Of a stretch of DNA of 12,651 nt, positions 4,893-11,976 are shown piece by piece. The notes under the pieces were generated by a model that ran no database searches, had not been told where the DNA came from, and worked only from the letters and a program-made list of their open reading frames with translations. Position 1 is the first letter of the stretch. Each line of letters opens with the position of its first letter. A program made the position numbers and the translations under genes. The stretch comes from Clostridiales bacterium (GTDB lineage: Bacteria > Bacillota > Clostridia > Oscillospirales > CAG-382), in assembly GCA_003452915.1 (NCBI GenBank), contig DMMZ01000057.1, positions 1 through 12,651 of the forward strand. The letters are read 5' to 3'.

Positions 4893-7277
4893 ATGAAGAA
4901 ACGCTTGATTGGTCTGCTGCTTGCTGCGGTCATGCTTATACCACTGCTATCATCCTGTGGTCCTGATGAAGTTCAACCACCACAGGCGGCAGAAATTTAC
5001 ACATTGTATACTATTGCCGATGCAACACCCGACGCAATAAGACAGGTAGAACTTGCACTTAACCGCTTATTATTTTTCAGAGTTGGTTTTTGTATAGATA
5101 TAGTAGCCGTTACCGAAGATGAATATGACGATTTGATTGCAAATCAATTTAATGTAATGGCTGAGTTTGAGGCTGCAAAGAAGGATAAAAAGAAAAATAA
5201 ATCGGAATCCACAGATTCCGCAACCACTTCAACCTCTGAAACCAGTGAAGTGTTAACTGGTGAAAAAATTATAGAAATGCTTGAAAAAGGCGAAGATATC
5301 GTACAAAAAGATCCAAGCCTTGATGTATTCTTGGTTCGCAGTTATGACGAATATTTTAAGCTAGCAACAAGCAAAATGCTTACCTCAATTGAAGATAAGC
5401 TTTCCAGTGAAGCAAAAGTTTTAAAGGATTATATTCACGGAACTTTTTTTGAAGCAGCGAAAATTAATAAAAAAACATATGGCGTACCGGTTAATGATAC
5501 AATTGGTAATTATGATTACATAGTTTTTGACGCTGAGTTACTTGATAAATACAATTACGACGCAGAAACAATGGTTAACCTGTCAGATCTTGAGGAATAT
5601 CTTGCACTTATCAAGGCAAACGAGCCGGATGTTATTCCTTTGGAAAACGCTATTGATAATTCAGCTTACGCCTATATGTTTAACGACGGATTTGCTTCCT
5701 ATGTTACAAGTGGCGGTGAGGTTGGATCTACTTATGAGGATAAAAGTCTTCTTGCTTATTACGGTATGATTGCTCGTTATAATGCTCTGGGCTATATGAG
5801 TAATTCAACTGGTGACGAAAATGCACGTTTTGCGGTTAAATTTGTTTCCGGTGATGAGACTAATATTAAGACACTTGAAAATGAAACCGGTCATGAGTAC
5901 AGATTTAATGTTTACAGATACCCCTCTGCAACTAATGAAAATACAATAAAAAACATTTATTGTGTAAGTAAATATGTCATAGCTAATGATATCACCAATG
6001 TTATGGAATTACTTACCGCTTTATTTACCGAATCTGACCTTCAGGATATTTTTACTTACGGTGTTGAAGGTATACATTTTATATATGATGATAATAATCA
6101 GGTTGTTATAATAAGTGAAGATTATAAAATCAATCTTGATTATACCGGTAATAAATTTATATCAACTACATTACAGGGTGAAGACCCCAACAAATGGGAA
6201 GGTGCAAAAAAACACAATTTTGAGTCAGTAAAATCGAAGGTTATCGGTTTTGATGTTGTGCCAGATAATTTTGAATATACCGACAACGACGGAAATAAAA
6301 TAACAGTTTATGAACCGAAATATGTAGATATAATTCAAGGAGTAATAAACAAATATTACCCTTCCTTTATGGATGGTTCGATTGTTGAAATAGATTATGC
6401 CTTATTACAGACAGAGGCAAGTGCGGCAGTTTATGAAGATTTACGTAAACAATTGGAAAGCTCCTACAGTTTAGATTTAGAGGCCGCATATTCTTTGAAA
6501 GTCAAAGAAAGTATTTTAAATAGTTCTCAGGCAGATGTAATCAAAGAAGAAGCAGAAACAGAAACAATGGATTTGATTTTATCGTCGGTAGAAGATTTAC
6601 TAAGATCTGAACTCGATACAAAATTCAGAGCAGAGTTAGGAGAAGACGCTACTGAAGAAGAAATTAAGGCAGCTGTTGATGAAGTACTTACTGAAGAATA
6701 TATTTTAGAAAATAAAAATCTGGAATATACAGACGAATATATTGCTGAACTTATAGAAGCAAAATATCTAGATACAATAGCATCTAAAGTTGATGAAAAA
6801 CTCCAAGAATATATTACAACATCATTAGAAAGTGATTTAAATAAGGCAATAAATTCCGCTAAATTCAAGCTCGAACTTGATGAGATGTTTGCTAAGAACA
6901 GTGCGGCATTTGTTAATAAAAAAATCGATGAGAAAATTGCAGAACAGATTTTTGATGCTTCTCAGTTAATGATCGCTGATTTTAATACCGAGATTGAAAC
7001 TGTAGTAAATGCTTTTGTTGATGAGAATTTCGAAAAACTGGGTTTAAAATCAAGAGATGAATTATTGTTTAAAATCGGTTATTTAAAACCGGCTGGTTCG
7101 GAAGATGATGAAGTTTCAGGTGATGAATCTGAAACAGTATCAGAGGAAGTAACAGATGAATCAACTGGCGATGAAGTAACCTACGAACAAGCATTTGATT
7201 CATATTTTGCATTTGTATTAGATAAAATTGAAAGTCAATATTTAAAAGTATATCCGCTTCCGACAGCAGGTGCATAA
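4893..7277 (+). CDS. Lipoprotein, family-1-type solute-binding protein with long acidic C-terminus
   Basis: The 794-aa protein begins with a lipoprotein signal peptide (MKKR, hydrophobic core, lipobox LLSSC, Cys22), so it is probably anchored on the outer face of the membrane. The next part, about 35-480, resembles LplA-like extracellular solute-binding proteins of Clostridia and Bacilli: IYTLYTIADATPDAIRQVE, TEDEYDDLI, KTYGVPV, FTYGVEGIHF and LDYTGNKF. It is interrupted by a Lys/Ser/Thr-rich linker at about 95-120. Residues about 500-735 are charged and mostly helical, and about 736-765 are almost all Asp, Glu, Ser, Thr and Val. Usual family members are near 450-550 aa, so the extra length is unusual. 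AGGAGG lies 9 bases ahead of the ATG. It has its own promoter and terminator and no permease genes nearby, so it is an orphan of any ABC transporter; the ligand is unknown. Confidence 0.85.
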   Translation: MKKRLIGLLLAAVMLIPLLSSCGPDEVQPPQAAEIYTLYTIADATPDAIRQVELALNRLLFFRVGFCIDIVAVTEDEYDDLIANQFNVMAEFEAAKKDKKKNKSESTDSATTSTSETSEVLTGEKIIEMLEKGEDIVQKDPSLDVFLVRSYDEYFKLATSKMLTSIEDKLSSEAKVLKDYIHGTFFEAAKINKKTYGVPVNDTIGNYDYIVFDAELLDKYNYDAETMVNLSDLEEYLALIKANEPDVIPLENAIDNSAYAYMFNDGFASYVTSGGEVGSTYEDKSLLAYYGMIARYNALGYMSNSTGDENARFAVKFVSGDETNIKTLENETGHEYRFNVYRYPSATNENTIKNIYCVSKYVIANDITNVMELLTALFTESDLQDIFTYGVEGIHFIYDDNNQVVIISEDYKINLDYTGNKFISTTLQGEDPNKWEGAKKHNFESVKSKVIGFDVVPDNFEYTDNDGNKITVYEPKYVDIIQGVINKYYPSFMDGSIVEIDYALLQTEASAAVYEDLRKQLESSYSLDLEAAYSLKVKESILNSSQADVIKEEAETETMDLILSSVEDLLRSELDTKFRAELGEDATEEEIKAAVDEVLTEEYILENKNLEYTDEYIAELIEAKYLDTIASKVDEKLQEYITTSLESDLNKAINSAKFKLELDEMFAKNSAAFVNKKIDEKIAEQIFDASQLMIADFNTEIETVVNAFVDENFEKLGLKSRDELLFKIGYLKPAGSEDDEVSGDESETVSEEVTDESTGDEVTYEQAFDSYFAFVLDKIESQYLKVYPLPTAGA

Positions 7278-7289
7278 GCATAAAATCGA

Positions 7290-7320
7290 GACCACTCATC
7301 AAAAAATGAGTGGTCTTTTT
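7290..7320 (+). terminator. Intrinsic terminator of the lipoprotein gene
   Basis: GACCACTCAT (7290-7299) pairs perfectly with ATGAGTGGTC (7306-7315) around CAAAAA, followed by five T (7316-7320). It is 12 bases after the stop. On the minus strand the stem is followed by TCGATTTT, so it may also weakly end the converging aminopeptidase transcript. Confidence 0.93.
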
Positions 7321-7338
7321 GTTGTTAAAACTTATTTT

Positions 7339-8736
7339 TTAAATAAGTAAATCATTATATAAAGCCAGAGAAGCCCTATACATCATATAAATGTCAGATT
7401 TAGCTGCAAGCTCAAGCGGTGAATGCATTGACAGAATCGGCACTCCGACATCAATAACATCAATATTTAGCATAGCAATTTCTGTTGCGACTGTTCCTGC
7501 TCCACCCTGATCCACCTTACCGTATTCACCTGTCTGCCAGACAATCTCATTTTTATCAAGTAGCTTAACCACCCTTGATACAACCTCTGCGGATGCATCG
7601 GACGAGCCGCTTTTTCCTCTTGAACCTGTATATTTTGTAACAACAACGCCTTTGTTCAAGTATGCGGAATTGGTAGCTTCATAAGCTTCAGCATAACATG
7701 GGTCATATGCACCACCGACATCGGCAGAGAAACATAACGAATTAACACAGCAATCTCTTATGTCGGCATTTTGCATATCACAAAGGTTAGCAAGAAAATC
7801 CTTGAAGGAAGCTGAACGTAATCCGGTAACACCCTCTGAGCCGATTTCTTCTTTATCGGCAAACATTGCTATTGCAGTCTTTTTTATATTACCAAGCTCA
7901 CAAATTGCGCTTAAAGCTGGATAAGCACATATTCTGTCATCGTGTCCGTATGCTGCTATCATGCTGCGGTCGAAGCCAACCTCTCGAGATTTTATTGCAG
8001 GAACTGCTGTAAGCTCTGCGGTAATGAGGTCTGCTTCATATATTCCATACTTTTCATTTAAGAGAGAAAGAACATTCAACTTCACGCCGTCCTCTGAGTC
8101 ATAAGGAATCGAACCGTTAATAATATTAAGTCCCTCTCCGCTGATTGCCTCATAAAGTTTCTTTTCTGCCTGATCCTTACCGATGTGTGGCATAAGATCG
8201 CTTATATAAAAAACAGGATCGTCTTCATCTTCTCCGATATTAATTTCTACACGACCGTTATTTTTTGTATAGACAACTCCGTGCAGCGAAAGCGGAAGTG
8301 CGGTCCATTGATATTTTTTTAAACCGCCGTAATAATGTGTTTTAAAATAACCAATACCGCCGTCTTCATATAAAGGAACCTGCTTGAGGTCAATTCTTGG
8401 TGAATCGGTGTGAGCGACTATAATAGAACAACCCATATTAAGGCTGTCCTGACCAATAACTGCAAGAAAAATATTTTTGTCTCGGTTTACATAATATATT
8501 TTGTCCCCGGGCTTGTATTGTTTTCCTTTCTCATATGACACAAAACCTCTGTCAGACGCGTATTTTACAGCATATAAAGTTGCTTCTCTCTCGGTTTTTG
8601 CTATATCGATAAAGTTTCGGTAGCCTTTTGAATATTCATAAATTGCTTCTGTTAAAGCTGGAAAACGAATATAAATATTCTCACGTTTGTATAAGAGTTT
8701 TTTTGCTTTTTCTTTGATATTATTACTATCTGACAT
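7339..8736 (-). CDS. M18 family aminopeptidase
   Basis: The 465-aa protein matches the M18 family of cocatalytic zinc aminopeptidases, which remove N-terminal residues (often acidic ones) from cytoplasmic peptides. The metal-site motifs appear in order: VAHTDSPR (H109, D111), YGHDDR (D266 or D267), DKEEIGS (E296/E297), SADVGGAYDP (D339) and SMHSPLE (His near 440). The length is typical of the bacterial group annotated as probable aminopeptidase 1. No signal peptide is present. AAAGGA is 11 bases ahead of the ATG. It is the last gene of the tsaC-coaE-lytic transglycosylase series, starting 45 bases after the preceding stop, so co-transcription is likely. Substrate preference cannot be read from sequence. 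Confidence 0.93.
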   Translation of the reverse strand: MSDSNNIKEKAKKLLYKRENIYIRFPALTEAIYEYSKGYRNFIDIAKTEREATLYAVKYASDRGFVSYEKGKQYKPGDKIYYVNRDKNIFLAVIGQDSLNMGCSIIVAHTDSPRIDLKQVPLYEDGGIGYFKTHYYGGLKKYQWTALPLSLHGVVYTKNNGRVEINIGEDEDDPVFYISDLMPHIGKDQAEKKLYEAISGEGLNIINGSIPYDSEDGVKLNVLSLLNEKYGIYEADLITAELTAVPAIKSREVGFDRSMIAAYGHDDRICAYPALSAICELGNIKKTAIAMFADKEEIGSEGVTGLRSASFKDFLANLCDMQNADIRDCCVNSLCFSADVGGAYDPCYAEAYEATNSAYLNKGVVVTKYTGSRGKSGSSDASAEVVSRVVKLLDKNEIVWQTGEYGKVDQGGAGTVATEIAMLNIDVIDVGVPILSMHSPLELAAKSDIYMMYRASLALYNDLLI

Positions 8737-8781
8737 AATTATGACAATCCTTTCATCTATGCGTATTTTAATATTTTTATC

Positions 8782-9369
8782 CTAACTATCAATGTCTTCA
8801 AAGTATATCTCAATATATATTTCGGCAACTTTATTTACTTTTGCAACATAATTTCTGGTTTCTTCATATGGAATTTCTTTTAAAGCTATTCCGTCATCAG
8901 AATAACGGGTATCATTTAACCAGTTCGCAACCCTGCCATGTCCTGCGTTATATGCAGCAAGAGCGGTGTCCCAATTATTAAATCTATCATGATAAAGGTG
9001 CGATAAATAAAAAACACCGTATTTTATATTGTTTTCCGGTTTATAAATATCACCCTCAGCATAACTTTCATCCATAAGTCTTGAAAGCCAATCATACGTA
9101 TCTGGAATAATTTGCATTAAACCGATTGCTCCTGCAGATGACTTAGCATTTTCATCAAAGCCGCTCTCCGAATAAATAACAGCATATATAACTTCTTGCG
9201 GTACATTATATTCCCTGGAATACTTTATTACATATTCTTCATATCTGATCGGATACCTGCTTTTTCGTATTTCTTTTATACCAATTAATAATCCGTAAAT
9301 AATAAGCCCTGACATAAGAACAGAAACGAAAATTATTATTTTCTTTTTCCTTGTAGCCTTAGAACTCAT
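8782..9369 (-). CDS. Membrane-anchored lytic transglycosylase (SLT domain)
   Basis: The 195-aa protein has a basic N-terminus, one membrane segment (about 11-31) and an SLT domain of the kind that cleaves the MurNAc-GlcNAc bond of peptidoglycan with formation of 1,6-anhydro-MurNAc. The catalytic Glu is E68 in IYSESGF. The other SLT motifs follow: SSAGAIGLMQIIPDT, NIKYGVFYLSHLY and ALAAYNAGHGRV. Its location outside the membrane is inferred from the N-terminal anchor. The start overlaps the coaE stop as ATGA (9366-9369), and GGTG lies 7 bases ahead, so translation is coupled to coaE. The same coaE-SLT pairing would place a cell-wall enzyme in a CoA/tRNA operon, with no evident functional link. 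Confidence 0.92.
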   Translation of the reverse strand: MSSKATRKKKIIIFVSVLMSGLIIYGLLIGIKEIRKSRYPIRYEEYVIKYSREYNVPQEVIYAVIYSESGFDENAKSSAGAIGLMQIIPDTYDWLSRLMDESYAEGDIYKPENNIKYGVFYLSHLYHDRFNNWDTALAAYNAGHGRVANWLNDTRYSDDGIALKEIPYEETRNYVAKVNKVAEIYIEIYFEDIDS

Positions 9370-9971
9370 TCTTTTACACCAATAATTTCAGTGAAAACCC
9401 TTTCGGTATTTTTTTTAAGAGTAATTAAATCGGAGTCGTTATTTATAATATAATCACATTTTTTCTTTAAAAAACTATTGTCTTTTTGTTTTGATAACCT
9501 TATCTTTGCCTGCTCTGGAGAAAGTTCGTCTCTGTTTTGAAGACGGTTTAAGCACTGCTCATCTGAGGTTAAAACACAAACGGTTATATCGCATTTTTCG
9601 TTGAATCCGCTCTCGAAAAGTAAAGGAGCCTGAACGACCACAAGCCCACCTTTGCTTGACAAAGCGGCTTTTTCTGCCCACTCAATAATATTTTTTAATA
9701 TATGTTTATGAGTTATATTATTTAATTTAGTTAAATGCTTGTCATCATTAAAAACAATTCTCGAGAGTTTTTTCCTGTCAAGACTACCATTTTCATCTAT
9801 TATACCTACACCAAATGAATCTGTAAGCTCCTTAAGCAAAGGACTTCCCTTAACAGTAAGACTTCGGTAAACTATATCACTGTCTATAACAGCAATTCTC
9901 ATTTCGGAGATAAAACGGCTACATTCACTTTTACCGCTGCCGCTTCTTCCGCATAGTCCGATTAATTTCAA
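9366..9971 (-). CDS. coaE: Dephospho-CoA kinase
   Basis: CoaE phosphorylates the 3' hydroxyl of the ribose of dephospho-CoA with ATP, the last step of coenzyme A synthesis. The 201-aa length fits the family. The Walker A loop is GRSGSGKS (8-15); the DSD at 30-32 replaces the more usual DAD near the substrate site; the lid and CoA-binding parts follow (RIVFNDDKHLTKLNNITHKHI, VQAPLLFESGF, DEQCLNRLQNRD). The start is TTG at 9971: no ATG is nearby and the protein begins exactly at MKLIGLCG. AGGA lies 7 bases ahead. Between it and the tsaC stop is little but the structured element at 9980-10104, whose 3' end supplies ribosome-site-like GGAAGGA. The stop overlaps the next gene. Confidence 0.95.
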   Translation of the reverse strand: MKLIGLCGRSGSGKSECSRFISEMRIAVIDSDIVYRSLTVKGSPLLKELTDSFGVGIIDENGSLDRKKLSRIVFNDDKHLTKLNNITHKHILKNIIEWAEKAALSSKGGLVVVQAPLLFESGFNEKCDITVCVLTSDEQCLNRLQNRDELSPEQAKIRLSKQKDNSFLKKKCDYIINNDSDLITLKKNTERVFTEIIGVKE

Positions 9972-9979
9972 ACCTTTAT

Positions 9980-10104
9980 CCTATCCTTCCCTAGGCATTT
10001 ATGCCTAAAGTGGGAATTGTGCCGATTCAACAAAAGCCGAAGTGACTTTCCATTAAAGTAAAAGGCACAAAACCGTAGTTTGAAAGATTTATCTTTCAAA
10101 CTTT
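9980..10104 (-). repeat. Structured leader element, copy B (tsaC-coaE spacer)
   Basis: Read on the minus strand: P1 (11-bp stem AGTTTGAAAGA/TCTTTCAAACT, loop TAAA, 10077-10102); ACGGTTTTGT; P2 (ACTTT/AAAGT, loop AATGG); P3 (TTCGGC/GTTGAA, loop TTTT, with two G-U pairs possible only in this strand's RNA); GCACAATTCCCACT; P4 (TAGGCA/TGCCTA, loop TAAA, 9992-10007); then GGAAGGA. TTGTGCC after P1 can also pair with GGCACAA after P3, enclosing P2 and P3. The tsaC stop codon is inside the 5' arm of P1. See copy A for the comparison. Confidence 0.7.
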
Positions 10105-10731
10105 AATTACCCGCTCTATACATTCTCTGCTAACAGCACCCTGCCTTAATATCTTAGGTTCACCTAATAGGGATATTATAGTTGATTCCAATCCGTATTC
10201 GGTATTACCAGCATCAATAATAATATCAACCCTGCCAAAAAGTTCTTTAATGACTTCTTCACCATTTTTTGCACTGATATTACCCGAGAGATTCGCAGAG
10301 GTAGCCGCAATCGGACATCCTGCTTCACGAGCCGATAAACTAAAAATAGCATTGCTTGGGAAACGTAAGCCGACAGTGTCCCCACTTGCAGTAACAATAT
10401 CAGGAATACCTTCTTTTTTCTTGACTATTACCGTAAGCGGACCGGGTGTGAATTTTGATATTAACAATTTAGCTTCATCGGTAAGATAAGCTATTTCCAT
10501 AGCTTGTTCCAATGAGTAAACATGGCACAGCAACGGCTTTTGCATCGGTCGTTCTTTAGCATAATAAATATCAGCAACAGCTTTTTTGTCAAATGCATTT
10601 GCACCTACGCCGTAAACAGTCTCGGTCGGAAAGCATACTACTCCCCCATCTTTTATCTTCTTCGCACAAATTTTTATTATATTTATATCAGGATTTTTCT
10701 CATCAAGCTTGTAAACAACAGTATTTTTCAT
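10096..10731 (-). CDS. tsaC: Threonylcarbamoyl-AMP synthase (TsaC/YrdC/Sua5 family)
   Basis: This enzyme makes threonylcarbamoyl-AMP from threonine, bicarbonate and ATP, the first step of the t6A modification at position 37 of ANN-decoding tRNAs. The YrdC domain is clear: GGVVCFPTETVYGVGANA (about 29-46), KERPMQKPL (59-67, the basic nucleotide-binding motif), FTPGPLTVIV, GLRFPSN and AATSANLSG. At 211 aa it is the short form: it lacks the extra C-terminal Sua5 domain found in proteins of about 340 aa. An open frame extends to 10803 and adds 24 residues, but this extension is encoded by the leader hairpin repeat, and GAGG lies 8 bases ahead of ATG 10731, so the shorter start is preferred. The gene diverges from metA. 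Confidence 0.93.
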   Translation of the reverse strand: MKNTVVYKLDEKNPDINIIKICAKKIKDGGVVCFPTETVYGVGANAFDKKAVADIYYAKERPMQKPLLCHVYSLEQAMEIAYLTDEAKLLISKFTPGPLTVIVKKKEGIPDIVTASGDTVGLRFPSNAIFSLSAREAGCPIAATSANLSGNISAKNGEEVIKELFGRVDIIIDAGNTEYGLESTIISLLGEPKILRQGAVSRECIERVIKV

Positions 10732-10760
10732 AGTTTTATCCTCAAAATAATTGATGATTT

Positions 10761-10796
10761 GCTGACAATGTGAAAATACGAAGCATTTTTCTAATG
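10761..10796 (-). repeat. Dispersed hairpin repeat, copy 2 (5' leader of tsaC)
   Basis: On the minus strand it reads CATTAGAAAAATGCTTCG, then TATTTTC and, after a few bases, TGTCAGC. It matches bases 1-36 with the same spacing; the best block is 23 of 25 identical. The hairpin AAAATGC-TTC-GTATTTT survives here through a G-U pair that forms only in the tsaC-sense RNA. It lies about 30 bases ahead of the tsaC start, between the promoter and the ribosome site. Confidence 0.55.
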
Positions 10797-10839
10797 CCAA
10801 CAATTATGCATATAAAATAGAGCACTGCTTATGTCGGCT

Positions 10840-10848
10840 ATTATAACA
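10840..10848 (-). promoter_or_regulatory. Extended -10 promoter for tsaC
   Basis: On the minus strand TGTTATAAT (10848-10840) is an extended -10 with perfect TATAAT. No good -35 is seen at 17 bases, as is usual for extended -10 promoters. Transcription would start near 10833, giving a leader of about 100 bases that contains the hairpin repeat. Confidence 0.6.
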
Positions 10849-10900
10849 TACATTTTTGCCATTTTCTACACAAATTTGTCTTTTGCAAATAAAATAAGTG

Positions 10901-10929
10901 TTGAAAATTAAATTTTAGGATGGTATAAT
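10901..10929 (+). promoter_or_regulatory. Sigma-A promoter for metA
   Basis: TTGAAA (10901-10906) is followed by 17 bases and a perfect TATAAT (10924-10929), which is preceded by TGG and so also an extended -10. Transcription would begin near 10936. The leader is only about 36 bases, which leaves no room for a SAM riboswitch or T-box. Confidence 0.8.
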
Positions 10930-10971
10930 ATAATTTAATAAAGTTTTTAAAGAGAAATGGATTCCAAAACT

Positions 10972-11889
10972 ATGCCGATTAAAATACCACATTCACTACC
11001 AGCAGCTGAAACGCTTATAAAAGAGAATATATTTATAATGGATGAAAAGCGTGCTATGACGCAGGACATCCGTCCGTTACAAATTGTGATATTGAATCTT
11101 ATGCCTACTAAGATAACTACCGAAACGCAATTTTTGCGTCTTTTATCAAACACACCGTTACAGATTGATGTATGTTTATTGGCAACAGCATCTCATCAAT
11201 CAAAAAATACACCTACCGAGCATCTCACTTCTTTTTATCAGACCTTTGATGATATAAAAAACGAGAAATTTGACGGTCTTATAATCACGGGAGCACCGGT
11301 TGAAACTTTGCCATTTGAAGAAGTTGATTATTGGGACGAGCTTATAAAAATAATTGAATGGAGTAAACATAATGTTTACTCGACCATGTATGTCTGCTGG
11401 GGAGCTTATGCAGGGCTTTATTACAATCATAAAATTCCAAAATACCCTCTGGACAACAAGATATTCGGAATTTTTGATCATAATACACTTATCCCCTCTA
11501 ACCCGCTAGTCAGAGGGTTTAACGAGGTTTTTTCCGCTCCGCATTCAAGATATACTTATGTTAAGGGTGAGGACATTGCAAAGCATGACGATCTGCTTCT
11601 TGTTGCAGATTCAGACACGGCAGGTGTGTTCTTAGTTGCAACCAAGGATGGACGAGAGGTTTATATTACAGGTCATACCGAATATGATTTCGATACTTTG
11701 CAAAAAGAATATCAGAGAGATGTTGATAAAGGACTTTCCATCAAACCTCCATATAACTATTTTAAAGACAATGACCCGAATAATACACCAAAGAATACCT
11801 GGAGAGCACATGCTCATCTATTGTTCAGCAACTGGTTGAATTACTTTGTTTATCAGAACACCCCCTATAATCTCGAGGATATTCTATAA
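10972..11889 (+). CDS. metA: Homoserine O-acetyltransferase (MetA family)
   Basis: MetA acylates the hydroxyl of homoserine, opening the methionine branch. With the start at 10972 (MPIKIPHSLPA, as in the family) the protein has 305 aa and its active-site residues take the E. coli numbers: nucleophile C142 (YVCWG), H235 and E237 (TGHTEYD). Residue 111 is Glu (GAPVETLPF). In characterised MetA enzymes Glu at this position goes with acetyl-CoA use and Gly with succinyl-CoA, so acetyl-CoA is the likely donor. An upstream ATG at 10957 would add MDSKT; neither start has a strong ribosome site (AAAGAG is too close to 10957, and GGA is about 10 bases ahead of 10972). It has its own promoter. No other methionine gene is in view. 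Confidence 0.95.
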   Translation: MPIKIPHSLPAAETLIKENIFIMDEKRAMTQDIRPLQIVILNLMPTKITTETQFLRLLSNTPLQIDVCLLATASHQSKNTPTEHLTSFYQTFDDIKNEKFDGLIITGAPVETLPFEEVDYWDELIKIIEWSKHNVYSTMYVCWGAYAGLYYNHKIPKYPLDNKIFGIFDHNTLIPSNPLVRGFNEVFSAPHSRYTYVKGEDIAKHDDLLLVADSDTAGVFLVATKDGREVYITGHTEYDFDTLQKEYQRDVDKGLSIKPPYNYFKDNDPNNTPKNTWRAHAHLLFSNWLNYFVYQNTPYNLEDIL

Positions 11890-11976
11890 AATATTTTTAA
11901 GCCATTTTGCCGGCGGCAGGTGGTAATATTGGAGTATATATTTTCTTTGCTGCCGGAGAAACGGAAATAATCTTAT
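11890..11976. other. Spacer between metA and nadB
   Basis: The 87 bases hold a GC-rich inverted repeat, CGGCAG (about 11914-11919) with CTGCCG (about 11950-11955), in otherwise AT-rich DNA. There is no clear terminator for metA and no consensus promoter for nadB. The hairpin could be an attenuator or operator, or chance; read-through from metA into nadB is possible. Confidence 0.3.

Noticed and set aside
6527..6868. Minus-strand open frame of 113 codons, Ser-rich
   Set aside because: It is the complement of the Glu-rich helical part of the lipoprotein gene; no ribosome site and no recognisable protein.
8737..8781. Promoter or terminator between the lytic transglycosylase and aminopeptidase genes
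   Set aside because: The 45 bases hold only a ribosome site; no stem-loop with T run or promoter pair is visible.
4557..10104. The two structured elements as ends of one composite transposon
   Set aside because: They are direct, about 5.4 kb apart, and the DNA between them holds ordinary core genes and no transposase; independent copies are simpler.
10930..10971. Riboswitch or T-box ahead of metA
   Set aside because: The promoter leaves a leader of only about 36 bases, too short for a SAM riboswitch or T-box.
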